A model generated the notes under the pieces. The model saw only the letters and a list, made by a program, of their open reading frames with translations. It was not told the origin of the DNA and did no database searches. Shown piece after piece: positions 59,238 to 64,000 of a DNA stretch of 64,000 bases. Position 1 is the stretch's first letter. Each line of letters begins with the position of its first letter. The position numbers and the translations under genes are program-made. Source of the DNA: Sarocladium kiliense (taxonomy: Eukaryota; Ascomycota; Sordariomycetes; Hypocreales; Sarocladiaceae); NCBI GenBank assembly GCA_030734395.1, contig JAUZTG010000036.1, positions 787,246 through 851,245 of the forward strand, in the 5' to 3' direction.

Positions 59238-60738
59238 GATGGAAAAAAGAATGCAGGGCCGTGAACTCCCGAGACGCAAAAGCAAACAATGAGATTGGAA
59301 ATGTAACAAAAGGTAAGGGAGGGGTAAGAGGACTCTGTTTATTAAGAAAATAAATAATTCAGCTGTGTTCAAACCAGGCTGCGGCGCAGTTCAAGTGCAT
59401 CAACGCAAGATAGGACATGCACCCCCGCATCTCTATTTCTGCGGCGCTACCAGAGCGAATGATGGTTCGTTCTAAAAGCCAAGTACTAAATGGCTTGCGT
59501 AAATGACTGACATTTTTACCTCTGGGCTTTCAGCTGGAGAATCACGCCAAGCTACCCTGATGTCGTTGGCTGGTTGGTTGACTCCCGCGGTTATTACCAT
59601 AAGCGCATGGGGTATGCAGGCCTGCAGCGGGGAGGCCATGTAGTCGCGAGGTTAGTCACCACGCTGTTCAACACCACGTTTGGCGAGAGAGTATCATCAA
59701 TTCATAAACTAGATAGCTGCGATGTTCCATGTGCAGCGTGAGGATTTCCAACGGTGGTACAGATCATCGACTTGGTGTTACGGTTCAATGGTTCCGGGTA
59801 GCCTACGAAGGAGGGTACGGGAGATGTGCAGAGAAAAGCAAAGGAGACCGTCAGGAATTCGTTACCCCGAATCCGGCGCGGGAAAGAGATAAAAAGAAGG
59901 GCTTATATATGATAGAAAGGGGAAGGTTAAAGGTAAATACTCTTATTAATTACTACCAGAGCCGCTAGCAGGGTCCGACCCGTCCTATGCCTCGGAGATT
60001 TATGATTCGACCTGGGCAAAGTCAGATGGAGAGAGAGAGACAGAGAGGCGGTTGCATGATACTCACTTGTCACAGATCCAGGAGTGGATGTTCGGGGTGG
60101 TAGATATGATAGGCATTTCAATAACCCCTTGATAACAGGGAGAACCCTCGCGCCAAAGCCAAAGATGGGATGGCCTCCTTCCTTGCTTATCTTCGATGTC
60201 TCTACACGACTGGTTCCATGATTCGTCGTTACGCATGCAAACAATCGACTGGTCGCGGGGCCCTTACAAAGTGCGAACTAGCACGGCTATTGCATACCAG
60301 GTCAGTCAAAGCCACGGAATTCGGACTTGGTTCACGATTACATTTACACCAACACATCTAACTTCTTCAGGCTGTGGCTTGGAACAGCTGACAAAGATGT
60401 ATTCTCCTATTGTCTCTTGTTATATCTCCAGCTTAGCTTATCTCTGCATGTCGTTCTGTACACCTCATATTGCATGTCTTAATCCGGTCAGATAACACAA
60501 AAGTGCAATTTACACTTCACAAAGAAAAAAGCCCAGCACACAAACTGGGAGATGAAATGTTGAAACTGCAATGGCCATCGAATGTGGGCTTTATATGATG
60601 AGCGACAATATGAGAATATTCTTGACGTTGACAAGTTACTCATTCTTCATCGAGCTCACTACCGCCTCAGCGTCTGGTGTTTCCATCTAGTACTGTAGAT
60701 AGCCCACTGTTCGAAAATGATACGTGCCCTCCGTCCCG
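59238..60738. other. Gene-poor interval
   Basis: About 1.5 kb: promoter of the NACHT gene, then sequence with no supported frame. It contains a GA-rich microsatellite at about 60028-60048. Confidence 0.45.
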
Positions 60739-61128
60739 TTAGACCTTCTGAGCCACTTCCCAATTATGACCAGCTGGATCCTCGAAAGTCACGGTCCGCA
60801 TTCCCCACGGCTTGACTTCTGGGCCGCTAAGCAAAGTCACACCCTTGTCTTGTAGCGTCTTCAGTGCAGCATCAAGATCCTTGACCCAGACCGTGAGTTG
60901 GAGCCTGTTTCCAGCGTGGCGCTCTGCGACCTTGGGAACTAACTCCCCGGCGCACTTCGCATCCAGTAGATTGAAGAGAAGGTTGTTGAACTGGACCGAG
61001 CATGACTCGGCATCTTCGAAGACAACCTTGGCATCGAAAACTGTGGTATAGAATTCCTTGGACGCGATGAAATCTTCGCAAAACAGCGAGATAACTGATA
61101 AAGTACGGAGTGGGTTGTTGGTGTCCAT
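60739..61128 (-). CDS. VOC-superfamily (glyoxalase/bleomycin-resistance-like) protein
   Basis: An intronless frame of 129 residues starting at 61128. It has the betaalphabetabetabeta pattern of a vicinal-oxygen-chelate domain: VISLFCEDFIASKEFYTTVFDAKVVF, here best seen as ISLFCEDFIASKEFY, then LQLTVWVKDLDAAL, GVTLLSGPEVKPWG and a closing FEDPAGHNWEVAQ. The family includes glyoxalase I, dioxygenases and antibiotic-binding proteins; members this short with the DPAGHNWE ending are often of unknown substrate. One domain per chain suggests a dimer. Start choice: upstream in-frame codons are not ATG. Confidence 0.86.
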   Translation of the reverse strand: MDTNNPLRTLSVISLFCEDFIASKEFYTTVFDAKVVFEDAESCSVQFNNLLFNLLDAKCAGELVPKVAERHAGNRLQLTVWVKDLDAALKTLQDKGVTLLSGPEVKPWGMRTVTFEDPAGHNWEVAQKV

Positions 61129-62443
61129 CTTGAAGGTTTCTCGCCCAAACAAGACTGTGCAATTGTTACAATGAGGAAGTGAATCAAGTTACCCTTTTGG
61201 GGTAGAATTCACGGCACTCAATATGGACTCCAAAGATCATTTCCCCGCCTGGTTTTAGTGTAAGATTGATCACCTGATCGGCGAAAGTTGAGCCGCTCAA
61301 TCTATTGACGCAGCGGCGCTCGGGTCTCGGCATCACGGCGTAGCGTGAACGCTAAGTCCATCGCATAGGCAGTCTGCCTGAAAGATTTGTCCACCGCTTG
61401 GAACTATGCGACAAGGTTGTCTTAGAGAGAAAGAATACGAGATTTGTTGCTGGCGCTTCTCATTGTTCAGGCGCATGCGCCCTTCATGATCCAGCTACAG
61501 CGTCTTCAATTATTCCAGTTTCCACTGCTTGCTGATTTAGTCATAAACTTCTTTAGCATGTAATGCTCACTCTCCGAATCGACATGATCATGCAGACCAT
61601 GTCGCGAATGGATCACACTACTAAATCATGTTCGTAGATGTAGAGAAAGTATAACAAACGTCTCCCGTGAGCCCACTTCCGCCGTAATATCCTTACCGCC
61701 GATGTAATACTGGAAGAAGTTACTGGTATTGCTGGGGAGTTCGGGCGTCTTGTTATTGCAAGGGGCTTCGTATTCTTTGGAGTCATTGAAGAAGAATGGC
61801 TCAGGGTTAGGGGGACGAAGCGAGAGGAAGCTTCGCCGGCAAGCGCAAGGAGGTGTTCTGATTCTCATCGTTTCTAATTCCATAGCACCGCCCCTCCTGT
61901 CCGAAGTCTAAACACAGGTATGATCTGACGGCAGCCTCGCATCTATAGCTGCAGACTCAACCGAAGTCCTTCTTGACTCGGTCCAGCAGGTGAGGCAATG
62001 GAAAGCAGAAAATGATAATCTGGCGCATGCTGCTGGGCATAGGCATCGAGCTCTTCCCGTACAGCTTGAAGTAAGAGGACAAAGTTGGTAGCCTCAGCGT
62101 CATTTACGGAATATTCCCAGTTTATATTGACTCTATTAAAACCCTAGTCACCTATAATCCGAATAGCTGATTATATAAATCTCTCTCTAGCCTCTTAGGT
62201 TATTACAATAGACGGAAAGTTAGTTAACCAGGTCTAGCCTCTAATACTAAGAAGAACCTTTGATAAATAGTTCTTCTTCTTTAAAAAGAAGAACTATTTT
62301 ACACAGCTATATATATTACTCTTTTTTTTAATTCTACCACTTAGTAGCATAGCATTTTTTAAAGTTAGTGTATATTTCGCCGGAATATACCTTACTATCA
62401 GCCTTTACATTCAAAAAGGCGTACAACACTTGTATGAGTTCCT
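61129..62443. other. Gene-poor, increasingly AT-rich interval
   Basis: No supported gene. A minus-strand frame at 61626-61883 codes a segment with several aromatic and Asn residues but no known domain. From about 62110 to 62420 the sequence becomes strongly AT-rich, with a TTCTTCTTTAAAAAGAAGAA palindrome at about 62271-62291, as expected of a relic of repeat-induced point mutation. Confidence 0.45.
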
Positions 62444-62998
62444 ATGGACAAGACATCCCTTCACACGTGTGATGACAGCACGGATGACCACGATTTACCT
62501 GAAAATAAAGACGATCCCCAGGGCAGGGGTTATGAGAGCGACGAAGCGGGCGATCGCCGAACCTGCAACGTTGGTAACGGCGGTGACATTGACGATGAGT
62601 GCATGCGCCGCGAGCGTCACTGCAGGCGTGGTGCCACCAGCAGCAGTGTTTCCAGCCTTTCCAGCTATTTATACGACAGTAGCACGGACACTCAGGAGCT
62701 GCACAGAGGAGAGAACGACGATGAAGACGATATCGATAATGACGGCGCTGGTGACACGGGAGACGACTATGATGGAGAGGGCAGTCAATATGACGAGGAA
62801 GACGACGGCTACAGCGATGGGCACAGCGGGGAGAATAGCGGCGAAGACAGCGGCGGGACAGGCAATGAAGACGAAGCCAGCGAGGCCAGTTCCCTTACCA
62901 CCCCCATCTCATCCGTCTGCGGCCGTTGCCGAGCGCCACCACAACGCCTTCAACTCAGCTACCAGGGCACTCATTCCCTAACATATGTTTGCATGTAG
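62444..62998 (+). CDS. Hypothetical acidic low-complexity protein
   Basis: A 184-residue frame starting MDKTSLHTCDDSTDDHD. It is rich in Asp, Glu, Gly and Ser, with the acidic core between about residues 85 and 150, and a C-terminal CGRC pair. No signal peptide, membrane segment or known domain. An overlapping frame (62430..62981) in another phase is Thr/Ala-rich, typical of composition bias. The real status is doubtful: it borders AT-rich sequence and has no splice support. It could be a nuclear acidic protein or spurious. Confidence 0.3.
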   Translation: MDKTSLHTCDDSTDDHDLPENKDDPQGRGYESDEAGDRRTCNVGNGGDIDDECMRRERHCRRGATSSSVSSLSSYLYDSSTDTQELHRGENDDEDDIDNDGAGDTGDDYDGEGSQYDEEDDGYSDGHSGENSGEDSGGTGNEDEASEASSLTTPISSVCGRCRAPPQRLQLSYQGTHSLTYVCM

Positions 62999-63849
62999 TG
63001 AGGTTGGAAGACACGAGTCGCCAGGCCTCATCCAGAGGAAGAGTCTGATCAAGAGGAAACGCACGGCCCGGCCGCCCAGCAATCGTCATCGGGATGCGTG
63101 TTTTTGTGAACTAATGTCATGCTCATGAATCCTACTGTGGGCTTTAATCAAATATTTCCTTCAACATGGTCCGCGGTGCTGTTGTAATACGACGAGTTAC
63201 TCTGAGACCCTGAGTCTACTTGGAGAAGACACGCTGCCGGTGGGAAGGCGTATATATCTAGATGTCTTAGTCCACTCCTCATTATGTTACTGTTGATCCG
63301 CGAGGTCACTTCTTCCCCTCTCTGTGCCTGCGAAGCCCTGTCGACGTATTCTACTCAAACTACAGAGCGCATAATAAGGGCTATATTAAGTAAATCTGTC
63401 TAAACCCTGACCGTTACATGCATGCAGCATTATCAGCAAGCAATAAGCTATCTAACTCTATTCTAACCTATTATGCCAGGCCTAGCTTATCTCTCCACGA
63501 CTCTTAGCCATAATAGCATTTATTTAAATCTATTTTCTTAATATAATAGCAATTTATAACATTAGCGCGGTATAAGTGTCAGCCATGCTAAGCAGAATAT
63601 CTGAATCAGGTTATTTACGCTTAAATGTAGACTTAGACTTAGTTTAAGGAGAGTTTAAGAGTTATTATATTTAATAGTTTACGGTTACTAGGGCTAATTA
63701 TCCTCTAAAGTTTATCACAGTAATTTAGGCATGTTTTGCTTCTTCTTCTTTCATATAAAGCCCTCCGTCAATATATCTTTCATTATAGATCCCATCTCTG
63801 TCCTGTTCCGACGTACTCCTCGTCCACTATAACGCCAGCTTTGTTTGTG
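62999..63849. other. AT-rich gene-poor interval
   Basis: No supported gene. 63400-63790 is strongly AT-rich with many TTATTTA and TAATA runs and stop codons in all frames, consistent with a decayed repeat. Confidence 0.5.
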
Positions 63850-63939
63850 GCGCGGAGACGGCTCGAGTGCCTACCCTAACCTTGCGAGGTTTGGCGGCTG
63901 GCCGTTGCGGGTGAAGGTGGGACGATCGATTGTTGTCAG
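63850..63939. repeat. Dispersed repeat, copy B
   Basis: About 90 bp aligning with 36141-36222 and sharing a 20-base exact block. It runs directly into the poly-G tract, so the element may continue beyond the reliable sequence. Confidence 0.6.
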
Positions 63940-63964
63940 GGGGGGGGGGGGGGGGGGGGGGGGG

Positions 63965-64000
<36 letters not shown>
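63939..64000. other. Poly-G tract, probable sequencing or assembly artefact
   Basis: 62 bases to the window end are all G except two T (63965-63966). Such a run at a contig edge is typical of low-signal base calls rather than genomic sequence. Confidence 0.7.

Noticed and set aside
61626..61883. Minus-strand 85-residue frame
   Set aside because: No ATG-led model with known domain or splice partners; it could be a gene fragment but cannot be supported.
63939..64000. Telomere or G-quadruplex repeat at the window end
   Set aside because: Fungal telomeres are usually TTAGGG arrays; a near-pure G run at the edge fits base-calling failure better.

Overview
The window is nuclear DNA from a filamentous ascomycete (Pezizomycotina; the gene content would suit a Dothideomycete, but I cannot fix the class). 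The grounds are short 41-119 nt introns with GTRNGT donors and CTAAC branch points, single-gene transcription units on both strands, and typical fungal families: Zn2Cys6 regulators, MFS carriers, STAND/NLR receptors, GFA proteins and secreted hydrolases. No rRNA, tRNA, CRISPR array or intact transposon was found.

Layout. 0.1-12.5 kb: a secreted M35 deuterolysin, a MYND zinc-finger protein, a Zn2Cys6/Fungal_trans_2 regulator and a patatin-like protein, separated by long gene-poor stretches. 17.3-20.0 kb: a caspase-like domain without its catalytic histidine, fused to C2H2 zinc fingers. 21.6-24.5 kb: a secreted GH31 alpha-glucosidase whose first intron is GC-AG. 25.3-30.7 kb: a tail-to-tail pair made of a NACHT-ankyrin STAND receptor and a HeLo-domain protein. 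31.9-35.5 kb: a double GFA-domain protein and a secreted FAD oxidase. 37.3-38.6 kb: a small cysteine-rich secreted peptide and a Gly-rich protein.

39.4-55.7 kb looks like a catabolic cluster: an MFS carrier divergent from a QutA-like regulator, a carboxylesterase, a DUF4863 (hydroxylaminobenzoate-lyase-like) protein, a flavin monooxygenase, and a second MFS carrier divergent from a second Zn2Cys6 regulator. 56.2-59.2 kb holds a second STAND/NACHT protein and 60.7-61.1 kb a VOC protein. The right end is AT-rich, gene-poor, carries a diverged copy of a repeat seen at 36.1 kb, and finishes in a poly-G tract that is probably not genuine sequence.

The most interesting system is the pair at 25.3-30.7 kb. 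The receptor's first 20 residues carry an NVGD amyloid-type motif, and the HeLo protein ends in two related motifs exactly 36 residues apart, the periodicity of the HET-s prion domain. This matches the HET-S/NWD2 logic: the receptor templates amyloid folding of the effector, which activates a membrane-targeting HeLo domain and kills the cell. The receptor also contains an unfamiliar 46-47 residue tandem repeat that looks like a beta-solenoid, and its reading frame is interrupted in up to three places that could be either introns or mutations.
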